Source: an uncultured Pseudomonadota bacterium (lineage in GTDB: Bacteria > Pseudomonadota > Gammaproteobacteria > Steroidobacterales > Steroidobacteraceae). From it: a stretch of 64,000 bases of DNA. The stretch's first letter is position 1; each line of letters begins with the position of its first letter. The stretch is from positions 248,001 through 312,000 of the forward strand of contig CAIKMS010000016.1 in NCBI GenBank assembly GCA_903828595.1, written 5' to 3'. The notes below the pieces were generated by a model. That model was not told the origin of the DNA. It did not search any database and saw only the letters and a list, made by a program, of their open reading frames with translations. Shown one piece after another: positions 1-8,914 of the stretch. The position numbers and the translations under genes are program-made.

Positions 1-317
1 GCTTTAGAGCCCTCCAGCCGCGCAGCCTTTGCCGTCGGACCAAAGCACCTTAAACCTGCGGCGGTAAATTGGTCGACAATACCCAGAACTAAAGGTGCCT
101 CAGGACCTACGATAGTCAGGTCGATGAGATTTTCTTGAGCGTGCATGAGCAGGCTTCCAACATCATCGGCCGCTATAGCAACGTTTTTTACCTTGGGTTC
201 TGTTGCTGTTCCGGCATTGCCGGGTGCTACATGTACCTCAGATACGCGCGATGACTGCGCTACTTTCCACGCCAGCGCATGTTCGCGCCCGCCCCCGCCA
301 ACGATCAGTACGCGCAT
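1..317 (-). CDS. purD: phosphoribosylamine-glycine ligase, N-terminal part
   Basis: Joins glycine to 5-phosphoribosylamine (GAR synthetase), second step of purine synthesis. Only the first 105 codons lie in the window; the rest continues past base 1. The translated start reads [18 protein letters not shown], the nucleotide-fold glycine loop typical of PurD, followed by APGNAGT and TIVGPEAPL, both characteristic of the family. The ATG at 317 is three bases after the purH stop codon, so the gene is almost certainly co-transcribed with fis and purH. Truncation is due to the window edge, not to damage. Confidence 0.96.
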   Translation of the reverse strand, partial: MRVLIVGGGGREHALAWKVAQSSRVSEVHVAPGNAGTATEPKVKNVAIAADDVGSLLMHAQENLIDLTIVGPEAPLVLGIVDQFTAAGLRCFGPTAKAARLEGSK

Positions 318-320
318 GAC

Positions 321-1916
321 TTAGTGCCTAAAATGTCGCATGCCGGTGTAGACCATGGCTAGCTGGTGCTCATTAGCGCACTCGATCACTTCCTGATCAC
401 GCAGGCTACCACCGGGTTGAATGACTGAGCGGATTCCGCTTTGCGCAGCCAGATCCACGCCATCACGGAACGGGAAGAAGGCATCTGAGGCGAGCGCTGC
501 ACCTGCCAGCGATAGTCCGGCTTCCGAGGCTTTAAGCGTGGCGATGCGGCAAGAGTCGATGCGACTCATCTGTCCAGCGCCAATCGCAAGTGTGGCCTGG
601 TCGCGAACAAAGACGAGGGCATTGGACTTTACAAAGTGAGCAATAGCCCAAGCAAACTCCATGTCGGCGTATTCCGCTTCGCTTGGGGTCCGCTCGCTGA
701 CCACTTTTAGTCCTGCGCGCTCAATGGCACCCGCATCACGATCCTGTACCAGCAAGCCGCCGGTGACGCTGCGGTATTCACGACCTGACGTGAGACCAGC
801 GCCAAGTTCCCCGGTAACTAAGACACGTACGTTGTGCTTATCGGCACAAATCTTGAGTGCCTCGGCAGACACAGAGGGCGCGATCAGCACTTCGACAAAC
901 TGACGGCTTAATATTGCTGTGGCTGTGTCAGCATCGATTGGACGATTAAAGGCAATCACACCGCCGAAGGCTGACGTTGGATCGGTGCGGTAGGCAGACT
1001 CGTAGGCGCTGCGAGCATCAACGCCTAACGCTGCTCCGCAGGGGTTTGCATGTTTGACGATTACGCAGGCCGGCTGTACGAACTGTCGGGCGCACTCTAA
1101 AGCCGTATCCGCATCAGCAATGTTGTTATAGGACAGCTCTTTACCTTGTAGCTGGGTGGCGCTGGCAATCCCCGCACCAGACGATACGGGTGCGGTATAA
1201 AAAGCACCGGCCTGATGCGGATTTTCTCCGTAACGCAGGTCTGATTTTTTAACAAAGCGCAGATCCAATACGTCAGGCAGAACCGAGGTCTGGTCGGTGC
1301 TGATCTGTTCGGCTAGCCACGTGCTGACCATGGTGTCGTAGCGTGCTGTGTGCGCGTAGGTTTTTTGTGCCAGCTTTTTGCGTTGCGCTAAGTCCGTACC
1401 GCCGTGAGCGATCGCCTGAATAATGGTCGTGTAATCTTCAGGTTCCACGACCACGGCAAGTCGAGCGTGGTTTTTAGCGGCAGCACGCAGCATGGCTGGC
1501 CCGCCAATATCAATATCTTCAACGGCCTCAGCGTAGGTGGCATTGGCCCGTGATACGGTCTGCGAGAACGGGTAAAGGTTAACGACTAACAGATCTATAG
1601 GAATGATGCCGTGTGCGTTCATGACCTCCTGATCCACAGGCAGGCGTCCTAGCAGCGCACCGTGCACACGGGGATGGAGCGTTTTGACGCGTCCATCCAT
1701 GATTTCCGGGAAGCCCGTGTAGTCAGCCACCTCAGTCACTGGCAGTTGAGCCTGCGCTAACAGTCGTGCCGTACCGCCCGTTGACAGCAGTTCCACGCCA
1801 GCTTCATGTAGTGCACGAGCTAAATCTACGATGCCAGACTTGTCTGACACAGACAGCAGGGCTCTGCGTATAGGTTGGCGTGCGCTGACATCGTTTCGCA
1901 TAGGAGTCTCATTCAT
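321..1916 (-). CDS. purH: bifunctional AICAR transformylase / IMP cyclohydrolase
   Basis: Catalyses the last two steps of IMP synthesis: formyl transfer to AICAR, then ring closure. The 531-residue product has the usual length. The N-terminal cyclohydrolase (MGS-like) domain shows [21 protein letters not shown] and [13 protein letters not shown]; the transformylase domain shows [21 protein letters not shown] and DPTSAFGG. The gene starts five bases after the fis stop, and a second in-frame ATG five codons on is also possible because neither has a strong Shine-Dalgarno. It sits between fis and purD, a purine pair linked to a nucleoid-protein gene. Confidence 0.97.
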   Translation of the reverse strand: MNETPMRNDVSARQPIRRALLSVSDKSGIVDLARALHEAGVELLSTGGTARLLAQAQLPVTEVADYTGFPEIMDGRVKTLHPRVHGALLGRLPVDQEVMNAHGIIPIDLLVVNLYPFSQTVSRANATYAEAVEDIDIGGPAMLRAAAKNHARLAVVVEPEDYTTIIQAIAHGGTDLAQRKKLAQKTYAHTARYDTMVSTWLAEQISTDQTSVLPDVLDLRFVKKSDLRYGENPHQAGAFYTAPVSSGAGIASATQLQGKELSYNNIADADTALECARQFVQPACVIVKHANPCGAALGVDARSAYESAYRTDPTSAFGGVIAFNRPIDADTATAILSRQFVEVLIAPSVSAEALKICADKHNVRVLVTGELGAGLTSGREYRSVTGGLLVQDRDAGAIERAGLKVVSERTPSEAEYADMEFAWAIAHFVKSNALVFVRDQATLAIGAGQMSRIDSCRIATLKASEAGLSLAGAALASDAFFPFRDGVDLAAQSGIRSVIQPGGSLRDQEVIECANEHQLAMVYTGMRHFRH

Positions 1917-1921
1917 AGGTG

Positions 1922-2221
1922 TTATAGCCCGTACTCTTTGAGTTTTTTGCGTAGAGTGCCGCGACTAATGCCCAGCACTTGAGCCGATAGGCTTTGATTC
2001 CCGTCGGTATGCGTCATCACGGCTCTAAAAAGGGGTTCTTCCACTTCACGCAAGACGAGTTCATACAGTCTGGCCGGAGCATGGCCGTCGAGTTTTTCAA
2101 AATAGGCGGCCAGCGCGGTTTCAGTAGCGGAGCGCAGGGGGCTGTTTTTCAGAGCGGCTCGATTAGGTGGTCGAGTAACGAGAGGGCGTCGCACGCGCGT
2201 GCTGGGTTTTGTTTCTACCAT
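1922..2221 (-). CDS. fis: DNA-binding protein Fis
   Basis: Nucleoid-associated, DNA-bending regulator active in fast growth. The 99-residue protein ends in the Fis helix-turn-helix, with [19 protein letters not shown] about ten residues from the C-terminus; the upstream half contains the dimerisation helices ([18 protein letters not shown]). The N-terminus is basic and variable, as in other Fis proteins. It follows dusB, the classical dusB-fis pairing, and is followed five bases later by purH. The dusB-fis gap of about 108 bases could hold a promoter, but I could not define one. Confidence 0.95.
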   Translation of the reverse strand: MVETKPSTRVRRPLVTRPPNRAALKNSPLRSATETALAAYFEKLDGHAPARLYELVLREVEEPLFRAVMTHTDGNQSLSAQVLGISRGTLRKKLKEYGL

Positions 2222-2329
2222 GGTCAGGACTCTCCCCTCTCATCAAAGACGCGCTTAGGCCAGACTCAATGCCGGGCGTGGTGATCGCCTTTTAAACTAG
2301 TTCAAACAGCCGCTTATGGTTGGGCGGCA

Positions 2330-3409
2330 TTAACCGGTAGCACAGGCCGCGCGCAGCGGTTGTTCGAGCATTTTCTCAGTTGTGGATTCGGCTAAAGCCG
2401 TATCCAGCCAACATTCCACCCAGCGGCGCTGCTCCATCGCCGACTCTGCCCCTCGGGCGCGATCGTAAAAGGCGCGAGCCGAATCCGGATGGGCTTTCGC
2501 GGCCTCGGTCTGTACCGCCTGCGCGTCAGGCGAAAACATACTATCCCGATACCAGCCTAGATGTTTTCTGGCGATCCGGATTCCCGTGTATTCACCGTAA
2601 AAAGTGTACAGGTCCTCCAGATGCGTTTCGATAATATCACGCACTTCTGCGCCAGACGGTCTGATCGCCGCAACGGGCTGCCCGGTAAGCGCCGCATTCA
2701 GCTCACGAAAGACCCAGGGGGCGCCCAGAGCGGCTCGCCCGATCATGACGCCGTCCGCGCCGGTATGTTGCAATACAGCTAAGGCCTTGCTGCCCGAATC
2801 AATATCGCCATTGGCAAACACGGGGATTTCTACGGCCTGCTTAATGGCACGGATGGTGTCGTACTCGGCGGCGCCGCGGTACAGATCAGCGCGCGTGCGA
2901 CCGTGCACAGCCAGCGCGGCAATGCCGCAATCCTGTGCTATGCGGGCGATTTGTACGCCGTTACGGTGTGCAGGGTCCCAGCCGGTGCGCATTTTTAAGG
3001 TGACCGGGACTCCGGCGGCCGCCACAGTAGCTTTAAGAATCTGTGCGACCAGTTCTTCGTTATTTAGTAGCGCTGAACCTGCGGCTTTATTGCAGACTTT
3101 TTTGGCCGGGCAGCCCATGTTGATGTCAATAATTTGCGCACCCGCATCGGCGTTGCGACGCGCGGCTTCGGCCATCATGGGTGCATCTCCCCCAGCAATC
3201 TGCACCACTCGAGGTTCGGGTTCGCCTTCGTGATCCATGCGTCGTTGCGACTTGGCGGTGTGCCAGAGTCTGACGTCAGAGGTAACCATTTCAGAAGCTG
3301 CCACCGCGGCGCCTAAGCGACGACATAAAATCCGAAACGGACGATCCGTAACGCCGGCCATCGGTGCCAAAGCCAGCGGCGAGGCAAGTTCATAGCCACC
3401 GATATTCAC
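2330..3409 (-). CDS. dusB: tRNA-dihydrouridine synthase B
   Basis: FMN enzyme that reduces specific uridines of tRNA to dihydrouridine. The core LAPMAGVTDRPFR near the N-terminus, the catalytic-cysteine segment INMGCPAKKVCNKAAGSALL and the FMN-site segment VFANGDI..GADGVMIGRAALGAPW are intact. I chose the GTG at 3409 because it overlaps the stop of the upstream gene (GTGA) and gives the N-terminus VNIGGYELASPLA expected for DusB, 359 residues. The frame stays open to a GTG at 3463, which would overlap the neighbour by 58 bases. The C-terminal extension rich in Glu/Ala after residue 310 is ordinary for the family. Confidence 0.93.
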   Translation of the reverse strand: MNIGGYELASPLALAPMAGVTDRPFRILCRRLGAAVAASEMVTSDVRLWHTAKSQRRMDHEGEPEPRVVQIAGGDAPMMAEAARRNADAGAQIIDINMGCPAKKVCNKAAGSALLNNEELVAQILKATVAAAGVPVTLKMRTGWDPAHRNGVQIARIAQDCGIAALAVHGRTRADLYRGAAEYDTIRAIKQAVEIPVFANGDIDSGSKALAVLQHTGADGVMIGRAALGAPWVFRELNAALTGQPVAAIRPSGAEVRDIIETHLEDLYTFYGEYTGIRIARKHLGWYRDSMFSPDAQAVQTEAAKAHPDSARAFYDRARGAESAMEQRRWVECWLDTALAESTTEKMLEQPLRAACATG

Positions 3410-4806
3410 GGGTCGTTGCGTACGTCTTGCGCGCAGATCAAACGGTCTCGGTTTTGCAGACACACATCCAGCTCAAAGCTCACCGCGTCGTTGCCAGGAT
3501 CCGCCAGCAACAAGTCGGCGTCTATAGCCTGTTCGTGTGGCAGCAAGCCCTGAGGGGCTCGTCGGCTGGGTAGGTACTCGGCGGGTGCAAATTCGCGCCG
3601 GGCAATTTTAGTTTCAAAGCGATCCAGCAAGGTCACACGCAGCAACGGATAGGGCTGGGGGCGGTTCGCTTTATTTTGAATACGCGCCAGCAAGCGCAGT
3701 GTGCCTGGTACGTCACTGGAAACCCCCAACTGACGCACATCATAGGCGCTGAGTTGCCAGCCCGGATCTAAGGGTCTGCCGATGGATTCATAGAGTTGTT
3801 GTACGTAACTGCCCAGGCCCGGGACGCTGGCTAAAGTTTGCCGCCAGTAGTGGCCGGCTTGAGCGGTCAGTAACAGTAGGAGAAGCAAGACACCCAGTCC
3901 CCAGCCAGGGTTAGCCGATTCAGTGGGCATCGCGACCACAAGCGGTTCTACAGGGGCGCTTACGCTTAATGAAGGCGTGGGCTCAACCGGAGGGTGATGA
4001 TCATTCGTATCGGCTTCTGCGTGCACGGGCAGGATCGTGGACGAGGGGTGTTGCGCCTGTAGACCGTTGAACTCATCGGGGTTGGGTGGAATCGGCTCGA
4101 CGACGGTTGATGCCGCCTGTGGGTCGGCCAGTTCACCTAGCGCGTAGGAGAATTCATCACCGTGTGGCGTGTCTGTTGATTCTTCCAAAAGGTCCGAACG
4201 TTCACGTCCGGCGAGCGACTTTTGCTGCAACCCCGCGGCAGCCGCGGCGGTGCTGCGAAACAGCTCCTCATAGGCCTTGGCGCCGGGTCTAGCGGCTGCC
4301 GCCTCCAGCCAATGGGCGTTATCCGCTGAGTCTTGGGTATCGAGTAAGTCAAAGCCGTCGTCCTGAGCGTCAACGGTACTGTCCAGAGAAACGGCCGGCT
4401 CAAAGCTCTCGGGGCTAGCCGTGGTCCCAAGGTTTTTCCGCACGTTCTGCAGCATGGGTTGAGCCGGACCGTGGACCATCACGGTGGTCCAATCGGCCTT
4501 CGTCGGATCAAATTCTGATTCTGGATCGGTGAATATCGCCGAGGCCGGATCGGGTTGGGTGGATTGAAAAGCAGCTACCTGAGCCTGTAAGGCGCTAAGA
4601 CCGGCGGGTGTAGGTACCGGCGCGCTGCTCGGCGACTGGGCGGGTGTGGCGCGTGGCACGCGCACGGGTGCGGGTTGATCGCTTAGGTAATGAACCGCAT
4701 TAAAGATGCTATCGCAGACGCCACACCGCACGTCGCCTCTGGCCATGCGCAGCACGTCAGGGGTGACCTTAAAGACGGTCCCGCACTCGGGGCACTGCGT
4801 GTACAC
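3406..4806 (-). CDS. zinc-ribbon, DUF3426 single-pass membrane protein
   Basis: Function unknown; the family is regularly found between prmA and dusB/fis. The N-terminus is an MJ0042-type zinc ribbon, with two CxxC pairs (CPEC at residues 5-8 and CGVC about 20 residues later). A long low-complexity, Pro/Ala/Ser-rich and acidic linker follows, then one strong membrane segment around residue 300 (LGVLLLLLLLTAQA) and the C-terminal DUF3426 domain, which should lie outside the membrane (LLARIQNKANRPQPYPLLRV, LLPHEQ). The GTG start at 4806 is supported by a GAGG nine bases upstream. The linker is long for the family. Localisation is inferred from topology only. Confidence 0.85.
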   Translation of the reverse strand: MYTQCPECGTVFKVTPDVLRMARGDVRCGVCDSIFNAVHYLSDQPAPVRVPRATPAQSPSSAPVPTPAGLSALQAQVAAFQSTQPDPASAIFTDPESEFDPTKADWTTVMVHGPAQPMLQNVRKNLGTTASPESFEPAVSLDSTVDAQDDGFDLLDTQDSADNAHWLEAAAARPGAKAYEELFRSTAAAAAGLQQKSLAGRERSDLLEESTDTPHGDEFSYALGELADPQAASTVVEPIPPNPDEFNGLQAQHPSSTILPVHAEADTNDHHPPVEPTPSLSVSAPVEPLVVAMPTESANPGWGLGVLLLLLLLTAQAGHYWRQTLASVPGLGSYVQQLYESIGRPLDPGWQLSAYDVRQLGVSSDVPGTLRLLARIQNKANRPQPYPLLRVTLLDRFETKIARREFAPAEYLPSRRAPQGLLPHEQAIDADLLLADPGNDAVSFELDVCLQNRDRLICAQDVRNDP

Positions 4807-4816
4807 GCGTCTATCC

Positions 4817-5710
4817 TCAGTGTTTGCGTCGACCCGCGAGCGCGGCCCAATCGCCTCGAATACGGGTAGGCTCTAGATCAAACCACGGAGCATAACTCGC
4901 CGCTACGGTTGCTGCCTGATCAATGAGTAATCCCGACAGTACCAGTCCGCCACCGGGTCGTATGGCAAGGGCAATATTTTCGGCTAGTTGCACCAACGGC
5001 TCGGCCAGAATATTCGCGACCACGATATCGTACCCGTCGCCCCAAGCGGCCTCAGCCGGTTGTACGGTGAGATGTTCGGCCACCTCATTACGCTCGGCAT
5101 TTTCCCGGCTCGCCAGCAGGGCTTGCGGGTCTATATCGATGCCAACGGCTGACTGAGCGCCCAGTTTTAACGCGGCAACCGATAAAATCCCGGAGCCACA
5201 TCCTACATCCAAGACGCGAGCGTGGGTCATTGACGTCTGATCCAGCCACTCCAAACACAACGCCGTGGTGGGGTGCGTGCCGGTGCCAAAGGCAAGGCCA
5301 GGATCCAACCAGACGATGACCGGTGCCGGTCCCTGACTGTCTGGAGTCGGTGGTGGTTGGCCGCCCGGACAGATCCACAAACGCTGACCGTGCTGCTGGG
5401 GTTTAAAGTCTTTGAGCCACTCGCGCTCCCAAACCCGGTCTTCAACACGGCGGTAACTTAAATTTAAATCGGTCTGTCCCAGGAGCTCTCGTAAAGCCTC
5501 GGCGAGCTCATTCTCATCGGTATCTTCAGGATAAAGAGCCGATAAGCGAATGCTAGGCCACAGCGGCGTGGTTCCGGGCAGAGGCTCCAAGATAGGAGTG
5601 TCAGCGGCATCGACTAAAGTGATCGACAGGGCGCCACAGCTAAAACAAGCGGATTCCACCTCCTCGGTGTCTAGTCCGCTTAGATCAAGGTGGAGCTCCA
5701 GAAAGGGCAT
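4817..5710 (-). CDS. prmA: ribosomal protein L11 methyltransferase
   Basis: SAM-dependent enzyme that trimethylates ribosomal protein L11 at several amino groups. The 297-residue product has the N-terminal substrate-recognition domain (MPFLELHLDLSG, VWEREWLKDFKPQQHG) and the methyltransferase domain with LAFGTGTHPTTALCLEWL, VLDVGCGSGILSVAALKLGA and VVANILAEPLVQL, all diagnostic for PrmA. It lies 16 bases after accC in the same direction and 10 bases before the zinc-ribbon gene. The Shine-Dalgarno in front of ATG 5710 is poor, which suggests translational coupling to accC. Confidence 0.96.
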   Translation of the reverse strand: MPFLELHLDLSGLDTEEVESACFSCGALSITLVDAADTPILEPLPGTTPLWPSIRLSALYPEDTDENELAEALRELLGQTDLNLSYRRVEDRVWEREWLKDFKPQQHGQRLWICPGGQPPPTPDSQGPAPVIVWLDPGLAFGTGTHPTTALCLEWLDQTSMTHARVLDVGCGSGILSVAALKLGAQSAVGIDIDPQALLASRENAERNEVAEHLTVQPAEAAWGDGYDIVVANILAEPLVQLAENIALAIRPGGGLVLSGLLIDQAATVAASYAPWFDLEPTRIRGDWAALAGRRKH

Positions 5711-5726
5711 AGACGCTTACTAAGCC

Positions 5727-7070
5727 TTATTTGAGGCCGAGACGCCGTTCTAGGTAATGAATATCCAAGCCTCCCTGGCGGAAAGCAGAGTGACCCAAAA
5801 TCTCTTGATGTAACGGCGTGTTGACCTTGATGCCTTCAACAACCATTTCACCCAGGGCGTTGCGCATCCGCGCAATCGCCGTATCGCGATCTTCACCGTG
5901 GGCGATGATTTTGCCGATCAATGAATCGTAATTGGGTGGCACGTTATAGCCACTGTATAAATGGCTATCTACGCGAATGCCCGGACCACCCGGTGCATGC
6001 CAAAGCTTTACCGGGCCGGGGCTGGGAATAAAACCCTTAGGGTCTTCGGCATTGATTCGACACTCAATTGCATGTCCGGTGATGCGTACGTCTTCTTGAC
6101 GCAGTGGCAGTGGCTCTCCGGCCGCGATTTTCAACTGAAGTTTGACCAGGTCGATGCCGGTGATCATTTCGGTCACCGGATGCTCAACCTGAATACGGGT
6201 ATTCATCTCAATGAAGTAGAAGTTACCGTTTTCATAGAGGAACTCTAAAGTACCCGCGCCCCGATAACCCACGGAGCTGACAGCCGCCACAATGCGCTCG
6301 GTCATCATCGCTCGTTGTTCGGGGGTAATGCCCGGGGCGGGTGCTTCTTCCATGACTTTCTGGTGGCGGCGTTGCATGGAGCAGTCGCGCTCACCGAGCA
6401 CCACCACGTTGCCATAGTTGTCGGCAATCAATTGAAACTCGATATGGCGTGGCCGTTCGAGAAACTTTTCCATATACACTTCGTCGTTGCCAAACGCGGC
6501 TAGGGCCTCGGCTTTGGTCACATTAACGGAGTTGAGCAGGGCCGCTTCGGAATGCACCACGCGCATGCCTCGACCGCCGCCGCCGCCGGAGGCTTTAATA
6601 ATCACCGGATAGCCCAGTTCTCGGCCTATTCGACGAATTTCATCGGTATCCTCGCCCAAGGGTCCGCCTGAGCCCGGCACGCAGGGCACGCCATGGGCCT
6701 TCATCGTGCGGATCGCTGAGACTTTGTCACCCATTAGTCGAATGGTTTCGGCCTTAGGGCCGACAAAAATAAAGCCGGACTTTTCGACACGTTCGGCGAA
6801 GTCAGCGTTTTCGGACAAGAATCCATAGCCAGGATGGATGGCCATCGCATCGGTGACTTCGGCGGCCGCGATGATCGCTGGCATGTTCAAGTAACTGTCT
6901 TTAGAAGCCGGCGGGCCGATGCAAACGGTTTCATCTGCCAGCAGTACGTGCTTTAAGTTGTAGTCCACCGTGGAGTGAACCGCTACCGTTTTGATGCCAA
7001 GCTCACGGCAGGCGCGCAGTATGCGCAGGGCAATTTCGCCTCGATTGGCGATGACGACTTTGTCGAGCAT
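5727..7070 (-). CDS. accC: biotin carboxylase subunit of acetyl-CoA carboxylase
   Basis: ATP-grasp enzyme that carboxylates biotin on AccB, the first half-reaction of fatty-acid synthesis. All 447 residues align with the family pattern: [21 protein letters not shown] at the start (shown by [10 protein letters not shown]), the glycine-rich loop [29 protein letters not shown], and the active-site stretch [16 protein letters not shown]. It starts six bases after the accB stop, so the two subunits are coupled. No unusual features. Confidence 0.98.
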   Translation of the reverse strand: MLDKVVIANRGEIALRILRACRELGIKTVAVHSTVDYNLKHVLLADETVCIGPPASKDSYLNMPAIIAAAEVTDAMAIHPGYGFLSENADFAERVEKSGFIFVGPKAETIRLMGDKVSAIRTMKAHGVPCVPGSGGPLGEDTDEIRRIGRELGYPVIIKASGGGGGRGMRVVHSEAALLNSVNVTKAEALAAFGNDEVYMEKFLERPRHIEFQLIADNYGNVVVLGERDCSMQRRHQKVMEEAPAPGITPEQRAMMTERIVAAVSSVGYRGAGTLEFLYENGNFYFIEMNTRIQVEHPVTEMITGIDLVKLQLKIAAGEPLPLRQEDVRITGHAIECRINAEDPKGFIPSPGPVKLWHAPGGPGIRVDSHLYSGYNVPPNYDSLIGKIIAHGEDRDTAIARMRNALGEMVVEGIKVNTPLHQEILGHSAFRQGGLDIHYLERRLGLK

Positions 7071-7076
7071 CGTGCC

Positions 7077-7541
7077 TTACTCGATCACGAACAGAGGTTG
7101 GCCAAACTCCACCGGTTCGCCATTTTTGGCGAGGATGGATACGACACGACCGCTTTTATCGGATTCGATCTGGTTCATCATTTTCATGGCTTCGATAATG
7201 CACAAGGTTTGGCCGGCCTTAACCTCGCTTCCCAGTTCAACAAACGCTTTGGAGCCTGGCGCCGCCGAGCCGTAGAACGTGCCTACCATCGGTGCGGTCA
7301 CCGTGTGATCGGGGTTGGGACCGGCGGCGACAGCCGCCGCGGGTGCGGCAGCCGGCGTGGCCGTGGGTGCTGGCGCTGTAGGCGCGGGCATCGACGGCGG
7401 CGCCTGAACGTAGTGGGTCACGCCCTGGCCATTGCCGTAGCGACTGATGCGTACGGATTCTTCGCCTTCACGAATCTCGATTTCAGCAACGCCTGACTCT
7501 TCAAGCAGTTCGATCAGTTTTTTGACTTTGCGAATGTCCAT
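7077..7541 (-). CDS. accB: biotin carboxyl carrier protein of acetyl-CoA carboxylase
   Basis: Carries the biotin that shuttles CO2 between AccC and AccA/D. The 154-residue protein has the N-terminal helical region [17 protein letters not shown], a Pro/Ala-rich linker of about 35 residues, and the biotinyl domain with the attachment motif EAMKM; the biotinylated lysine is residue 120. I moved the start to ATG 7541, where GGGGA sits eight bases upstream and the N-terminus matches known AccB proteins; the frame is open 14 codons further upstream. The linker DNA is repetitive Ala/Pro coding sequence, not a separate repeat element. Confidence 0.97.
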   Translation of the reverse strand: MDIRKVKKLIELLEESGVAEIEIREGEESVRISRYGNGQGVTHYVQAPPSMPAPTAPAPTATPAAAPAAAVAAGPNPDHTVTAPMVGTFYGSAAPGSKAFVELGSEVKAGQTLCIIEAMKMMNQIESDKSGRVVSILAKNGEPVEFGQPLFVIE

Positions 7542-7624
7542 CGTAGTCCCCATTACAGTCCGCAAAAGGGCGAACCGTTTCAAATTTAAGTGTGGTGTGC
7601 CCAGCCTGGCTTAGCGACGGCCTC

Positions 7625-8068
7625 TTATCGGGCGACCAGTCGCCTGACCAGTGCTTCCAATCCTAGTTCGTAACTTAACGGGCCGAAGCCGACGATAACG
7701 CCCGCAGCGATATCGGATAGGTAAGAGTGGTGTCTGAACGGCTCACGGTTATAAATGTTCGACAAATGAACCTCAACGAAGGGTAATTCCACCGCCAGAA
7801 ACGCATCCCTCAGGGCGATGCTGGAGTGGGAGTACGCCCCTGGATTGATGAGGATCGCATCAATTCCATTACCTTTAGCGGCGTGAACCTGGTTGATCAA
7901 TTCATGTTCGGCATTCGACTGAAAGGCGCTGAGTTCCACGCCGGCTGCGGCGGCTGTAGCCGCGAGGCGTGCGATCAGATCGTCTAGCGAGGCGTGACCG
8001 TAGATTGCCGGTTCGCGACTGCCTAGCAGATTTAGATTGGGTCCATTAAGGACCAGAACTCGCGCCAT
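7625..8068 (-). CDS. aroQ: type II 3-dehydroquinate dehydratase
   Basis: Dehydrates 3-dehydroquinate to 3-dehydroshikimate in the shikimate pathway. The 147-residue product shows [18 protein letters not shown] (catalytic Arg/Tyr loop), [31 protein letters not shown], and [15 protein letters not shown] with the catalytic His. ATG 8068 is preferred over a GTG three codons upstream because AAGGTGG lies just in front of it. It begins the aroQ-accB-accC cluster common in gammaproteobacteria. The roughly 160 bases upstream contain short hairpins but no clear terminator after the TlpA-like gene, so transcription from dsbD may run through. Confidence 0.96.
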   Translation of the reverse strand: MARVLVLNGPNLNLLGSREPAIYGHASLDDLIARLAATAAAAGVELSAFQSNAEHELINQVHAAKGNGIDAILINPGAYSHSSIALRDAFLAVELPFVEVHLSNIYNREPFRHHSYLSDIAAGVIVGFGPLSYELGLEALVRRLVAR

Positions 8069-8227
8069 GCGTGCCACCTTTTCTCGCCTCTACCCAGAGG
8101 TCGGGGCGGGGAGTTAAACCCAAACCCGTCGCTGTGTCTAGTTTTTGGCGAATCTCAGATCACGGGGTTCGCTGCCGATCGCGACCTGATCAACGCTGAT
8201 CCGCGTGTGTTGCGCGTTTGCAACGAG

Positions 8228-8914
8228 TCAGGTGGCGGATGGTGTCGGGTCCAATGCTGCCAGCGCCGCTTTGAGCTCCATTCGAGCCTGCGGGAGATTG
8301 ATCTGGCCACCTTCGAGGCGACTCAGCACGTTCAGCGTCGCTCGCGCCTGATTTTCATGCAGCTCACCCATGTGCAGGCTCAAAATTTGACCCTGATGGT
8401 CTAGAAAAACCGTGAATGGAAAGGCAACGGCTTGCACACCCAGAGCATTGGCGGCGTCTAATCCATCCTGTTCGCCGGTCAACACGTCGTAGCGTATCGG
8501 CATCTTGTCCATAAATGCTTTCACGTCGTCGACGAAATCGACGGCGATGCCGACAATTTTGAGATCTTTGACGGGTGGCTCGGCTTGCAGCTGGTTGAGT
8601 AACGGAATCTCCCGGCGGCAGGGTGCGCACCAACTCGCCCAGAAATTTAACATCAACGGATGCCCAACCCAGCTGCGTATGGGGCGGGCCTTGCCCTGTA
8701 AGTCGTGCAGCGTGAAATCCGGCAGCACCGTAGGGATTGCGCCCGGGTTGGCCGCTGGGGTGGCCGTGGAGGGATCTAGTGTTTTAAGGGCCGCCGTCGC
8801 TGCCTTATCTTGCGGGCTGGAAATAAGTTGTTCGCGGATGTACACGCCGCTCACCGCAGCACCTAAGGCGACCAGCCCAATGCCCAGCCAGCGTAGTGGA
8901 GAGGTTGTGCTCAC
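8228..8914 (-). CDS. TlpA-family thiol-disulfide oxidoreductase
   Basis: Thioredoxin-fold protein of the periplasm, anchored by an N-terminal membrane segment (LGIGLVALGAAVSGVYI, residues about 10-26). The redox motif is WASWCAPCRREIP, a CAPC active site typical of TlpA/ResA rather than CGPC thioredoxin. The GTG start overlaps the dsbD stop codon (GTGA), so the protein is probably made together with DsbD, which would supply its electrons from the cytoplasm. Likely roles are disulfide isomerisation or cytochrome c maturation, but the target cannot be told from sequence. Confidence 0.88.
   Translation of the reverse strand: MSTTSPLRWLGIGLVALGAAVSGVYIREQLISSPQDKAATAALKTLDPSTATPAANPGAIPTVLPDFTLHDLQGKARPIRSWVGHPLMLNFWASWCAPCRREIPLLNQLQAEPPVKDLKIVGIAVDFVDDVKAFMDKMPIRYDVLTGEQDGLDAANALGVQAVAFPFTVFLDHQGQILSLHMGELHENQARATLNVLSRLEGGQINLPQARMELKAALAALDPTPSAT

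Noticed and set aside
2604-3233. 209-codon plus-strand ORF opposite dusB
   Set aside because: Antisense shadow; dusB motifs are intact on the minus strand.
7300-7400. GC-rich repetitive stretch in accB
   Set aside because: Codes the Ala/Pro-rich linker of the biotin carrier protein.
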